This document shows, piece by piece, positions 38,801 to 48,920 of a DNA stretch of 64,000 nt. The stretch covers positions 1,116,001 to 1,180,000 of the forward strand of contig CM030933.1 in assembly GCA_018136815.1 (NCBI GenBank). Reading direction: 5' to 3'. The notes beneath the pieces were generated by a model that searched no databases, had not been told where the DNA came from, and saw only the letters and a list, made by a program, of their open reading frames with translations. Both the position numbers and the translations under genes were made by a program. The stretch comes from Isochrysis galbana. Taxonomy: Eukaryota; Haptophyta; Isochrysidales; Isochrysidaceae. The first letter of the stretch is position 1. Each line of letters starts with the position of its first letter.

Positions 38801-40557
38801 GTCTGTTCCCAGCGATCATTCGCACACTTCGTAGCCGCTGCGAGTTCTGCTTGACGATGCTCTGACTGGTCCACCATCACCTGCAATTCAGCCACCCTCT
38901 CCTTCGCCCGCTCTGCGATGGTCTTGAGTTCGACCTCGCGTTCACTTGCCACTCTCGCAGCCGTCTCCAACCCTGCAATCCGATCACTAGCGAACGCTGC
39001 ATTTTGCTCAACGTCCTTCTCGCGCTCTTTAGCCGCCGCGGCAGCGGCGCGAGCATCCGCCTCTATCTTGCGTATCGTGTTTTCGAGCTGTGAACACTTG
39101 TGGATGGCATCGTCTCGCATCGCCTCCGCAGATAATGAAGCCCCTCGTAGCTCCTCTGCCAATTCCTCCGCAGCGCTCGCGCGGGCCCTCGATTCAGCAG
39201 TGGCAGCATGCGCGCTCAGCAGCTCCGCACGCAGCTCTTTCATCCGCGCGGACATGCCCAGGCGCTGCTTCCTCTCCGAGTCAGCCTCAGCCACCGCTGC
39301 AGATGCACGTGCCTCCAGCTCGATCAAGTTCTGCGCCGCGCCTTCCAACTTGGACAGGGTGTCTAACCGGGAGCGCGTAGCAGCTAACTCCGACTCCAGG
39401 CGACGGCGCTGGCTGCTGGCGACTCTTTCTGCGCAGGAAATTGCGTCATCTTGCTGTGCAATGATAACCTCCATGCCCACTACCTCACTTGACATCACCT
39501 GCATGTGCATCGACGAACTTGATGCAAGAGCTTGATAGCGTTGCCGCTCACGGTTGAGTTCAACGTAGAGGGCTTCCACCCGTGCCTCGAAAGCTTCGAA
39601 GCGTTCCGTCGCTTTTTTCTGTGCTGCTGCAGCTTCCGACGCTCGACGGGAGCCCTCCTCTCGCTCTAATTCGAGCTCGCGCTTGCAAGCATCCAGCTTC
39701 TCCTCTGCCTCCCTCTGTGTGGTCCGCAAGTGGCCGATGCCCACGGTGTGCATTTCCTTGATAGCCCGATCCCTCGCGGCACGTGCGTCGCGCTCGGCCT
39801 CAAGCTCCTTTCTCATCTCCTCCAGCTGCATTTCCAATGTATGAGCTCGCCCCTCTGCCAAAAAACACGCGGCCTCAAGGTTATGTACCAGTGCCTATGA
39901 GGATGGGAAGCATAGGTGGAGTGGGATGAAGCTGCCGAGACTTAAAAAGGGATGGCTGGAGACCGCGCCAGGCATGCATCGGGGTTGAACTAGTGCTCTG
40001 CAGACCTGATGCTCCGCAACGGAATGGCGGACCGACGCAGCCTCCTCCTTGGCCGCCCAACACTCATGAGTAATTGATGCTAATTGCTCGCGCAGTGCTC
40101 CCTCTCTATGCGCATACGTATCGGAGCTCGCGACCAATTCAGTCCTCGCGTCGTTTATTTGGAGGCTCGCAATCTCCATCTCCTCAGATCGTCCTCTTTC
40201 CATCGCGTGCAGCTCCTTCCGAAAGATGCTGGCAACAACTGAGGCCTCAGTGCACCGCACCCCCAGCAGGCTTGGTCTAACAGCACTCGACTGGCCTTGC
40301 TCGTCGCCACCCCCCGTGGACGGCCTCTCACGCGCGGCCTGCTCATGTAGTTCCCGCAGCCTATCCTCACCCAGCACAGCATGCGCTGACCTCGCGGCCA
40401 GCAGGCTGCTCACCGCTGCGTGGCTGGCTATCGCGTGCTCCATTACTGCGCGCCGCGCACTTCGACCACTCGAGCCGCTGCACCCATCGGACGGCATGGG
40501 CAGGAACGCGCCTGTCGGCCAGCAAGTACGTTGGCACTCGCAGTGCTCGACGTCCAC
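35878..40557 (-). CDS. long coiled-coil protein (centrosome/basal-body-like)
   Basis: Two exons: 40006-40557 and 35878-39894. A 111 bp phase-0 intron (gtctgcag...catag) separates them; the joint reads HSVAEHQ-ALVHNLEAAC. The product is 1,522 residues, almost wholly helical, rich in Glu, Ala, Arg, Gln and Leu, with heptad patterns. Exon 2 has an 8-residue-period repeat near its centre (EHAEERAKNAEERTKHVEERA ...) and two short tryptophan motifs (CGALHRWRVGAERHR and LAFHRWKANITAI) of the FxxW type seen in centriolar Sfi1/rootletin-like proteins. A globular, coiled-coil-free stretch sits around codons 400-600. No catalytic domain. A structural filament or basal-body linker is inferred; it lies near the tubulin carboxypeptidase gene, possibly by chance. 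Confidence 0.75.
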
Positions 40558-40809
40558 CCTTCTTCCGCTCTAGCCCCAACCTCCCCTAGCCTCCCCCTTC
40601 TCCCCCCTCCCCCGCGTGCGCACAACCCCGCCCCTCTCTCTAGCTCCTCACACCCACAACCGCCTCCTGCCTTCCCCTCCCGCTTCCCTCCCCTCTCCCT
40701 TGCCCTCGACCCCCTCGGGCCGCGCGAGGGCCGACGCCCTCTCTCTCTTTCCCGCGCGCGCTCTACCGGACGCGCCGGACCCAAAAAGGGACGAGCGAGA
40801 GAGATCAGA

Positions 40810-41278
40810 GGGGGACTGCCCCCATGCCGGCGTGGGCACAGCAGGTCTGCGTACACTTCGCAGCTGGTGTCGTTGACGGCCGACACGGGAAACCGGCGGC
40901 CACATGGTCCCAGAGGGCGTTCTGCACCGTCCACGAGTTGTGGATCAGGCACGGGTTGGTCAGGCTGATGCCAGCTGCCGCCTCCGTCAGCCGCGAGTTG
41001 GTAAACACCTCGGTAAAGTTGGCCACCTTCCCTACACGGTGGCGGTGGCGACGGCGGCGGAGGCGACGGCGACGAGGGCGACGGCAGCGGGGGCAACGGC
41101 GGCGGGAGCGATTGGAGGCGACGGCGGCGGTCACCGCGACCGCAGGAACCGCTCGAGCGCCGTCGCTGCGCGCCGCGATTCGGGGGCGCGGCGGCGCAGG
41201 GCGCGACGCAGGGCGCCGCCACAGAGCAGCACGAAGAGCACCAGGAGGAGAGAGGATGTCATGTGCTCTCCCCCTTGT
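40810..41278 (-). CDS. possible small secreted or anchored protein, unrecognised
   Basis: An ATG at about 41261 opens MTSSLLLVLFVLLCGGALRR, a good signal anchor, but stops after 43 codons. A second frame downstream, ending at 40805, reads GKVANFTEVFTNSRLTEAA, then LTNPCLIHNSWTVQNALWDH and a Cys-rich end (six Cys in the last 35 residues). An Arg/Pro-coding CGN repeat (41040-41110) lies between. A splice of the form gtgacc...gtgtag would remove it, but the phases do not match in my reading. So the model is unresolved. The GC-rich opposite strand is also open. I recognise no family. Confidence 0.3.
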
Positions 41279-41281
41279 CAT

Positions 41282-41951
41282 TTCTTCCCCGAAAGGGGAG
41301 CACCCGGCGCGCGCGCGCGTACTGATGACCGGTGGGGGTTCACGGACCGCCTCCAGTGCTGGGTGCGTGTGTGCGGGGCGTTGCGGGGTGCGTGCGGGGG
41401 TGCGTGCGTACTCCCTCCTGCGCCATCAGGCTACCGGCTACGGCTACCGGCTAAATGCTAAATGGACCGCACAAGAGAACAAGGGGGAGCGGATCCCGGA
41501 GTAGTGACTAATGGGACGCGACCACAGGATACTGTCAGCGCGGGGGGAAAGCCGCGGAGGAAAGCGACAAGTGAAAAAGAATATCGAAAGGAGGGGAACC
41601 ACGCGATGAGAGGCGCCTCTCCTTGGGGAAAACCTAGGGCGGGGAGAAGCGAGAAGGCGAAGGCGCGGCTCTCTCGCACTGACCGCAACGTATCGTGAAA
41701 CTTGGAGCCCGGAACACGCAAATATTTGTAGCGAAATAGTGTGTAATACTCACCGAATCCACCACACTTCGACTTGTGGTCAAAAGCAAGTTTATCCCGT
41801 ACATTGCCAGTATCACTAGTCACTAGCGACAACGATGGCGGCATCAGCAGCAACACAACCGAATGCCAACCTAATCAGCAAGAAAAAGCACTCCATTGCA
41901 ATCCCTCAAAAAGCACTCTTCCTCTTCTGCTCGTAATATCACGCCACCCCA
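41282..41951. other. intergenic, no gene recognised
   Basis: Contains tgcgtgcggggtgcg-type short repeats (41365-41412) and a ctaccggctacggctaccgg repeat near 41435. Open frames are short and featureless. Confidence 0.5.
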
Positions 41952-42794
41952 TCAACATGCTCCCATCCTGCTTGATTGCGGCTCTGTCGTCTGCACATGT
42001 TGTAGAGAGGGCGGCAGAGAAACGTTCGTCGGCCCCGAGTTGCCGCTATTTGCACAAGGTTGTATGCAATATAGCCGGTGCTGGCGCACGTTAGGGAGGG
42101 TGTTGCATGGTCTACCATAGCGATCGAATTGTATTCGAATGCGATTCAGCACAAACATTGCCGCAAGGCCACAGCAAGCGAAGACGATCAGCACGGAGAT
42201 ACCAACGAGTTCGCAAGTGTCATCTTCATCCTCCACGCGGCACATGGCAAACTGCAGAGTGGTTGCAGCCCCAAAGAGCCCAATCAAGGAAACAAAATAG
42301 AAGCTGGTCACCGTGGACATGCGCTGTCGCATGGCGGCTAAGCCAGCACCGACAGATGTGGTCAGCGCCAGTTGTTCGACTCTGGCCATGAGGTATGACG
42401 AGATGCAAACGACAGCGACAGCGGAACCCATTGCACATGCTGCAAAAGACGCGAAGAGCCACGAGCGCAGGGGAGAGGTTCCATAGGGCAAGTCATGCAG
42501 TGCATCAGCCGAAAACGCGGTGAAAGCGAACCCGGTGACTAAAGTTGCCTGTGTGTTGTACGAATTGAGTCTGTCGAGGAAGAACTGAAGCCTGCAGAAC
42601 AGGGACGCGGTGCACATGGCCGTGTTGCCTCTCAGCATGCACAACCAGATGCGCTGGCATGCACAGCGGACTCGAGCCCCTCATGAAAATAGTGGAAACA
42701 AGCTTCCAGGGTACGCTGCGCACTGTTTTCGTTGGAGCTCCTGCTCGCGGTACGACCGCTCCTTGTCGAGTCGGTCGCGCTCGATCGCCAGCAT
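41952..42794 (-). CDS. four-pass membrane protein, ORAI-like
   Basis: Two exons: 42715-42794 and 41952-42591. The 123 bp intron (gtaccct...ctgcag, phase 2) joins RKQCA to LQFFLDRLNSYN. The product is 239 residues. A charged helix (ERDRLDKERSYREQELQRKQ) leads into ATLVTGFAFTAFSADAL, then three more membrane helices: WLFASFAACAMGSAVAVVC, TSFYFVSLIGLFGAATTL and VGISVLIVFACCGLAAMF. The order of a short N-terminal helix, a QATLxxGFAF first helix and four passes recalls ORAI calcium-release-activated channels and their protist relatives. The pore glutamate of ORAI is not obvious (the first helix has Asp in ADALHD), so channel function is only suggested. It is divergent from the DnaJ-type gene, starts 328 bp apart. 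Confidence 0.6.
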
Positions 42795-43122
42795 TGGATG
42801 GAGCCAGCTGGTCGGCAGCACCAAATGCTCCTTATTTTGGGAGGTCCTTTCTTCTCTCTCCCTCCTCCCCGTCCGTTTACAATGTTGCCATTTTTATCAC
42901 AATCAAAGAGTAAAAAGCATGAAACGGTGAAACGGTCTTTATGTAGAGATGATCTCGAGGTATTCATGGGGTAAATATGTATAAAATGTGAATGATCAGT
43001 GAATGCAGAGGGAATATTATACCGCGAGGGCGCACCTTGCGGATTGCCGTTGGAGAGGGGAAGAGGCCTCCCTGAGACTGCTGACGGCCGAGTCGCGCGT
43101 CGGCCCCGACTGCGTCTCAGTC
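42795..43122. promoter_or_regulatory. shared promoter region between the divergent ORAI-like and DnaJ-type genes
   Basis: A gap of 208 to 328 bp between start codons, depending on which ATG the plus-strand gene uses. 42985-43000 is AT-rich (aaatatgtataaaatgtg, including a TATA-like word). Bidirectional action is inferred from layout. Confidence 0.4.
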
Positions 43123-43992
43123 ATGACGGTCACCCAGCCTTCCGCCGAGCAGCTGCATGCGAAATGGTCGCAGCCAAAGCCGGTACTCGAGGATGTACGC
43201 AATGCGCCGGCCACAAGTGCACCGGCTAAGGACGGTGCTGATGGTCTCAACCGCGTTAAGGTTTGCCCGGGTTGCCAGGCTCAAGGCATTGTCAAGGTGC
43301 AGTCAGGTTTTCGAGTGCTAGATCAGGTGTGTGGGCGGCGGATCGGCTGAAATATCCTCATGCTTTGTGGATACTGACACTGTGTCTATTCTGTTCAGGT
43401 ATGCGAAATGTGCGGTGGAGAAGGCTGCCTCATCGATGGCAAGAAACCAGTAGATCCAGTTGAGGAGGCGAAGAAGAAGGAGGATGAGAAACTCGACAAA
43501 GTGATCGGTCTCCTGGCATCGATCGAAGATGTCGGCCTCTTGGATGCTGTAGAGGCGAAACTGCGTGCGATGGATGTCGACGCTGCGTTGGAGCTCGTCG
43601 AAAGTCAGAAGGGCGGGGACTGTGCAACTGCTGCCCCGCTTCCGACTGCGGGTTTGGAGAAGACGGATAAGGACGCTCCACCAACAGTCGATACCGCGCT
43701 TGAAATCTCGGACATGTGCAGCCCCGCCGACGCGCAGAAACTTGAGGAAGCACTGCAGTCTATGGATGGCGTCACTAAGGTGATTACCGATCTTGAAAAG
43801 AAGACAACCAAGGTTGTGAGTTCCCCAGGATTTCCAACAGCGAAACAAATGATTGATGTTGTGGTTGCAGCTGGATTTAGCGCCACGGAGAAAAGACTTG
43901 CAGGGGGTATGTTCAAATTCGACCCGGCAGAAGTGGATGTAGAGGGAGGGGACGCGACAGCAGACGACTTCATGGACGCATTTGGATTTTGA
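43123..43992 (+). CDS. DnaJ-type zinc-ribbon protein without J domain
   Basis: Two exons: 43123-43326 and 43399-43992. A 72 bp phase-0 intron (gtgtgtg...ttcag) lies between the two halves of the zinc site. The product is 265 residues (305 if the ATG at 43003 is used). CPGCQAQG in exon 1 and CEMCGGEG in exon 2 form one DnaJ-like pair of CxxCxGxG motifs. Everything else is new: a Lys/Glu linker, LDKVIGLLASIEDVGLLDAVE and an Ala/Asp-rich C-terminal region ending in DDFMDAFGF. There is no J domain. Proteins of this kind often act in protein folding or plastid disulphide work, but no partner is evident. MTVTQPSAEQ at 43123 is preferred as start because the longer leader is poorly structured. Confidence 0.7.
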
Positions 43993-44491
43993 GACTATTT
44001 TGAGGCATGTGTGTGTGCACGCGCGCGTGCCCGAAATGTGCGGTGGAGAGTCGATTGGATCACATGAAACACCGGGCGTTTGCGGAGTAACCAAGAGTTC
44101 TGTTTCGTCCATCTATTCATTAAATTCGTTTAATTTGATCCTTTTTCGAGGTATTATGGCTGAGGCTCATCGGCTGATTATCAGGGTCATGCTGTCATGC
44201 TAAGCTATTATGGATATGACCGATGGTCGCTCCACCTAAAAGCAATAGCACACTGGTCGTGCATGCTACGCACAAACATCATGAATATATGGAAATGATT
44301 CTCGAAGCGATTTATGCAATATCTTGATCGAACGGAAGTCGCACGAGTCAATTCTGAGTCCGCTGAGAATGTGATGTTGGTGTCAAACCGGACGAGAGGC
44401 TTTGGCCGTTGGATAGTGGATAGAAGGTAGAAGGTAGAAGGTAGAAGGTAGAAGGCGGCAAAAGAGAGGCTGTCATTTTCATGTTCCGTTG
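43993..44491. other. intergenic 3' flank, no gene seen
   Basis: AT-rich for the window. 44424-44455 is a 7 bp tandem repeat (gtagaag, four copies). Confidence 0.6.
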
Positions 44492-44835
44492 TCAACTAAG
44501 TTTAAACTTTGTTCGCCCATGGGGGGGCACGAGCCCCCCCCCTCTCTCCACTCCTCCCCTGCCATGCTGCCATGGGGGAGGGACCACGGAACCACTCATC
44601 CTCATGGCATGCCTGATGGCTTGCCAGGAGCAGACTGCTCTGCTGGCCTACTCTCCACTCTCTCCCTGGCTCCCTGGCAGGCTCGCCTGCCTCACGCGCC
44701 CTAGCCTGTCGTGGCCAGCCCATCGCTCCAACCCCCCCTCCCCCCCTGGTCGACATGCAGACAGGTGCAGAAAGGGGGCCCCTGTGGCTCATGAGCGCAA
44801 GCGAGGGACCCTTGAGCGTCGACGCGCGCGATGGT
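44492..44835 (-). repeat. family-A element, 5'-truncated copy
   Basis: Opens on the plus strand with caactaagtttaaactttgtt (the 3' palindrome, one arm mutated) and the polyG/polyC block catgggggggcacgagccccccc, then follows A1 in reverse to about ggcccctgtggc. Confidence 0.75.
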
Positions 44836-44930
44836 GTCATGGATCAGGGATGAGTCATGGATCATGGAGATTGAGATTGTGCGATGCGGTGACCTCTGCC
44901 TCTGCCTCTGCTCGGCGGGGGTACCACGTT

Positions 44931-45316
44931 AGAACTAGAACTTATAGCGTCGTATGGCATCTTGTTAGCTAGCATTCCTAGCTACATACACCGGACGAGC
45001 CATGCGCCAACCGCACACACCCCCATCGCGGGGTAGGGGCTCGGGGCTCCGTTGCCGTCGAAGGGCTACGGTCCCGTACCTAGATGGGAAATACGTATTT
45101 ACCGTATTTGTATTTGGCCAGAGGCCAAATACAGATGTATTTGGCTGTATTTGAAGCGTGTCCTGGGTTGTAGGCCTCGAATGTATTTGAAATATATTTG
45201 GCCGGAGGCCAAATACATACGTATTTGGCTGTATTTGCAGGCCCCTGCACCGTATTTCCCATCTAGGGTCCCGTAGCACTAAGGTTATACTAACACAACA
45301 ATAAAACTCTGACGTC
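44931..45316 (-). repeat. dispersed repeat R (LTR-like), second copy, split by a MITE
   Basis: The reverse complement matches 9546-9727 over its whole length except for an inserted 189 bp element plus an 8 bp duplication. It ends about 90 bp upstream of the next gene's start, as the first copy does for the ankyrin gene. Confidence 0.75.
45071..45275 (+). mobile_element. hAT-like MITE (189 bp) with 8 bp target duplication
   Basis: The element proper is 45079-45267. Its inverted ends are cctagatgggaaatacg and its reverse complement (17 bp, perfect). It is flanked by gtcccgta at 45071-45078 and 45268-45275. The interior is AT-rich with repeated tatttggcc-type palindromes (tatttggccagaggccaaata). 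It has no coding capacity. The empty site in the other copy of the host repeat (9590s) reads ggaccgtag/ctacggtcccgc, confirming insertion with an 8 bp duplication, typical of hAT elements. A piece of hAT transposase lies at 48373-48590. Confidence 0.85.
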
Positions 45317-45408
45317 AAGAGGGATCATCGACTAGAAGCGCGTGAAGATGTTTCCCACCCGCTGGTCCGCGCTCGCTCGACCCCGCTCCCACGGCAGCGC
45401 CCGCCCTC

Positions 45409-45869
45409 ATGCGTATAGGCTTGCCAGCGTCGACCCAAAGGCTGGAGAGCCGGTGGATCGGCGTCCGCTGCTGCGACAGTGGGCCGACCCTGGAGGAGCA
45501 ATTCCAACGCCTCCTTGACGCACCGCTCATCGACCCACTCACCGACTCGATGGATGAGCCTGAGGCGCTCCGCTGGTAAGTCGGCATCTTCTCCACTACA
45601 TGAGCCTCCTTCCAAGCGATGGCTGAGCTGGAGCGCTACTTTGTCTTAGGTTCAAGGCGTTGATTCGGCAGGACTATTATCTCGCGGAGGCAATTTGGGC
45701 TGGATTGGTCGTCGCCATCTGTTTGTTGTTTGCACAGCAGCTCGTGCACGTGTACAAGGCAAGTCTCATGGCAAGCCGGCACATTCAATGGTGAATATCC
45801 CAGGCCGATCCGGACTGGCAACGTATGGTGAGGCGGCATTTGATACCTCACACCATCCATGGCTGCTGA
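45409..45869 (+). CDS. small one-pass membrane protein with GC-AG intron
   Basis: Three exons: 45409-45575, 45650-45758 and 45804-45869, 113 residues. Intron 1 is GT-AG (gtaagtc...cttag, 74 bp, phase 2). Intron 2 is GC-AG (gcaagtc...cccag, 45 bp, phase 0). The protein reads TLEEQFQRLLDAPLIDPLT, then RWFKALIRQDYYLAEAIW, a single helix GLVVAICLLFAQQLVHVY, and a short tail DPDWQRMVRRH. The consensus donors and the clean splicing of a hydrophobic helix support a real gene. No family recognised. The first exon could begin further upstream through another splice; the ATG used is the first in frame. Confidence 0.6.
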
Positions 45870-46600
45870 AAGCACCAACGCCGTGTCTTGTTCGTGAAGT
45901 CGGCCACTTCTGTACATTTCTTGAACGGTTTACTTGGTCAAACTTTTGTCATCTCTCATGATTGCTTTTTGCACACTCTGCAGCATGTCCAGTGTTACAT
46001 TCGGTGTTCATCTCGAGCCCATTCCGCACTCTGCCTTCTATGCCGATCGAATATACGAGCCTTTTCCAGCTCTTATACATACTCGTCCTTGTCATCGCTC
46101 TGGTGGATGCGTCTTCTCGCTCATGGGCATCAGCATGGTGCATCAGCCCTTTTCTTTGATGAGTCCATGGTGGCAATTAGTTGCAATGCCAATGACAGCG
46201 TCGGAGCATGAGCGAATCCATGTTGTGTACTTTTTGTCAAGGGCGCAGTCGGTACTTAGAGCTCGCATGTAGCTCCATGAGTCATGCCATGAGCGTGATG
46301 AGTGTTATGTTTTCTATGCATCGATCATTGCACATAGTACCGTGCCATGCATCCCATTGTCTGATGCATGCTGCGCGAACATCCAAAGATATGATCACGT
46401 CGCCACTTTTCTGAGCCTCTCGAGCAGGGAGTGACCAGGCGCAACAGCGGCATCGGGCATCGTGAGGCACCCTACGGCCATGCTATTGCTATTGGCTGTT
46501 GGGTCTGCAATAGTACCTTCTCAAGTTACATGTCATGCCTAGCTATAGGGCTGTTGCGGGTAAAGGGGGTTGCTCACTTCCCCTTGTACATTTCCCCCAC
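45870..46600. other. intergenic, no gene recognised
   Basis: Ordinary composition. Open frames (e.g. 45934-46272 plus) show no family resemblance or convincing splice sites. Confidence 0.4.
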
Positions 46601-46854
46601 CACTAAAAAAAATATTCTTGAAGGTGCCTACTACTTTGCTATCCCCCGTCCCTCTCGTTGGGGACTTCCCCTGACATCGCCCTTGCCCCACCCTCGCTCC
46701 CCTTTCGCCCCCCCCCCCCCCGGTCCTTTTCGTTCGGTTTTGGGGGGTCGACCCATGTGCACTACTTTGGGTCTGGCGTCGGGGGAGGGGGGGGGGGCGG
46801 GCCTTTTGGCTCGCAGTTGCTGTGAGGCGCTTTGGGTCGCGTCTAGGCTCAGGC

Positions 46855-47035
46855 CAAAATATCCCGTTTTTTTTACCCCCATATATCCCGGGCACATATC
46901 CTTTTCATATCCCGCGCGACCCCCCAAATATCTTCGAAATATCCCATTCTAATACGACATATCTCGTTTATATCCCGTGCAACCCCCCAAATATCTTCGA
47001 AATATCAAATATCCGGTTCAAAAATACGTCTTTTA
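46855..47035 (+). repeat. atatccc/atatctt repeat cluster with a 65 bp tandem duplication
   Basis: aaccccccaaatatcttcgaaatatc occurs twice (46918 and 46983), 65 bp apart, each preceded by catatcccg(c/t)g(c). The surroundings are rich in atatcc words as in the clusters at 15640, 28690 and 52485. Confidence 0.7.
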
Positions 47036-47379
47036 CGTATTACGTATTATAATTATAAGCCGAGTACCCTAGCTTTAAGACATATATCTTTCTACAAAGC
47101 AATAGTGCTTACAATAAAGTACATAGTACTATGACACACATTCACATTCACATTCATTGCTCATTGCCATTGCCCACGACCCACGACGCTTGCTCGTGTT
47201 ATAGCGCAACATGATGGAGGTTTGGCGTTTGGATCGTGGATCGTGGCTAACGGCCGACCCCTTCTTGTACAGCAGGGACTCGTCCGTGAGCTCAACGTGG
47301 TCGTTCGCGCTATCGCTCTCGCTGTCCGTGCTGCCCTCGCTCTCCTCGTCCTCGTCCTCGTGGTCCTTGTCCTCGTGGC

Positions 47380-47600
47380 GGGGGGAGGAAATCTGCGGAG
47401 GGGGGGGGGAAGGGCCGCCGTCTCGGCGCGCGGAGGGGGGGGAACCGCGCGGAGAGGGGGGCAACGGCGAAGGGGGGGGAACAGCAGAGGGGAAGGGGAG
47501 GAGCGGAGGGGGGGGGAGGGGGGGAGCGGAGGGGGGGGAAGGGGAGCAGAGGAGGGGGGGGAAGGGGAGCAGAGGAGGGGGCGGGAGAAACTGCCGAGGG
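47380..47600 (+). repeat. G-rich low-complexity tract
   Basis: Runs of gggggg with gga and gcgg spacers on the plus strand. Both strands are open in several frames but give only Gly/Arg or Pro/Ser sequence. Confidence 0.8.
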
Positions 47601-47799
47601 AGTGAGATCCCAACACTGACCCAATTCTCCCCGAAGCAGCGCGCGCGGCCTCCCCGGAACCAGCTTCTCCGCCGAAGAGGAAACTGGGGAAGGGGGAGGG
47701 GGTTGATAGGGGTAAAGGTGGGTAGTAGGGAGGTACACAAGCACACTGCCTCATGCCGCGTATGTGTATGTAGCGGGGATTTTTAAGAAGATTTTTTTT

Positions 47800-48236
47800 T
47801 CTCTTCCCTGCGGCGGGGGCCCATGGCGCGCGCCTGCGGCCCCTCTTCAGGTCCCCAGGAGGCCGGCAGGGGCCTGGGAGCGCAGCTCAGGGGGCAGGTG
47901 AGGCTGGGGCATGGCCCTGGCCCCTCCTGCCTCTCCCTCGCTGGCTCTCGAGCCCCTGCCAGTCGACTGGAGCTGGCTGGGGGGTCCTGATCAGGGGGCC
48001 CCAGGGGGAGGAGGGGCTGGTCAGAGGGATGGGCAGGCCACGACGGGCCAGGGCGGGCGAGTCAGGCGGGCCTGTGGGGAGAGGAATGCGGGTCAGCAGT
48101 CAGTAGGGCTGTGTGCTCTTGGCAAGCCATCAGGCGTGCCAGGAGAGTGGGTGGTTCCTCCCCCATGGCAGGGGAGGAGTGCAGAGAGAGGGGGGCTCGT
48201 GCCCCCCTATGGGCGAACTAAGTATAAACTTAGTTG
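47800..48236 (+). repeat. family-A element, partial copy
   Basis: Follows A1 from ctgcggc near its middle to a perfect 3' terminus aactaagtataaacttagtt (48217-48236). A T-run (47792-47801) precedes it. The body contains an insertion of ctcgagcccctgccagtcgactgg, also found at 59480, marking a subfamily. Confidence 0.75.
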
Positions 48237-48372
48237 GAAATAACGAAATAACTCGTGAATTTGGGCACATAGCACATAACACATAACACACACTCACACG
48301 GCCTCCTGACTCCTGCTCCCTTTTGATGTTGTTGTAACGCAACAGTTATAGACGCCTGTATCTAATCAGCGA

Positions 48373-48606
48373 TCAGCGAGTGACGATGAACGATTTTCGA
48401 CGATTCGAACCAAACATAATGGCCAATAAAGAAAAGACGCGCTCGCACGAAGCCGAGTTTGGAGTCATGCAAAAGGCGATCCTTGCCGCCTCTGCCCACG
48501 CGGGGAACTTGGTGTGGTTGCTTGCCCACCAACACCACACCCACACCTCCTTCGTAAATGTCGGCACCTCGGAGCGATCGATGCGAGTCGCGCGGCATGT
48601 GCTCAA
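48373..48606 (-). pseudogene. hAT transposase, C-terminal dimerisation region
   Basis: The frame reads VWCWWASNHTKFPAWAEAAR, then IAFCMTPNSASCERVFSLLA and SNRRKSF. This is the WW...FP.L...AR...A..SA..ERVFS pattern of hAT transposases. It is cut off on its 5' side by the 3' end of a family-B element (48607-48655), so the rest of the transposase is gone. Confidence 0.75.
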
Positions 48607-48655
48607 GTGGGCGCAGAGCGCCCCCATTGGCCCCCACTTATAAAAGTAGGTTTGC
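48607..48655 (+). repeat. family-B 3' end
   Basis: gcgcccccattggcccccacttataaaagtaggtt matches the terminal 35-45 bp of family B. Confidence 0.6.
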
Positions 48656-48748
48656 GCTCCTCCCACGTGAGGAGGCCCTGCGAGTCTACGTCAACGTCAA
48701 GCGCACCCATCCGGATGACCACGAGGTCCCCCCCTCCCAACATACGGT

Positions 48749-48920
48749 GATTGAACGCTTTTCTGTGTGTTGGATGGTGGTGATTGTGATTGAACGCTTT
48801 CCCATATCTTGAATCTTGGATGGTGGTGATTGAACGCATTTCCACATCTTGGGTGGTGGTTATTGGACGCTTTTCCGTGTGTTGGGTGGTGGTGATTGAG
48901 ATTGAACGCTTCTCGCCTTG
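48749..48920 (+). repeat. 33 bp minisatellite
   Basis: About five units of gtgattgaacgcttttccgtgtgttgggtggtg, each varied by small insertions such as gtgattgtgattg. Confidence 0.85.

Noticed and set aside
38918..39535. 205-codon plus-strand ORF
   Set aside because: Antisense of the coiled-coil gene; Ser/Ala-rich as expected from complementing Glu/Arg-rich codons.
40443..41222. 259-codon minus ORF spanning the first exon of the coiled-coil gene and upstream sequence
   Set aside because: Pro/Arg low-complexity, runs through the C/T-rich region in a different frame from the coiled-coil exon; no motif.
47129..47746. 205-codon minus ORF rich in Pro/Ser
   Set aside because: Low-complexity complement of the G-rich tract; the opposite strand is open too.
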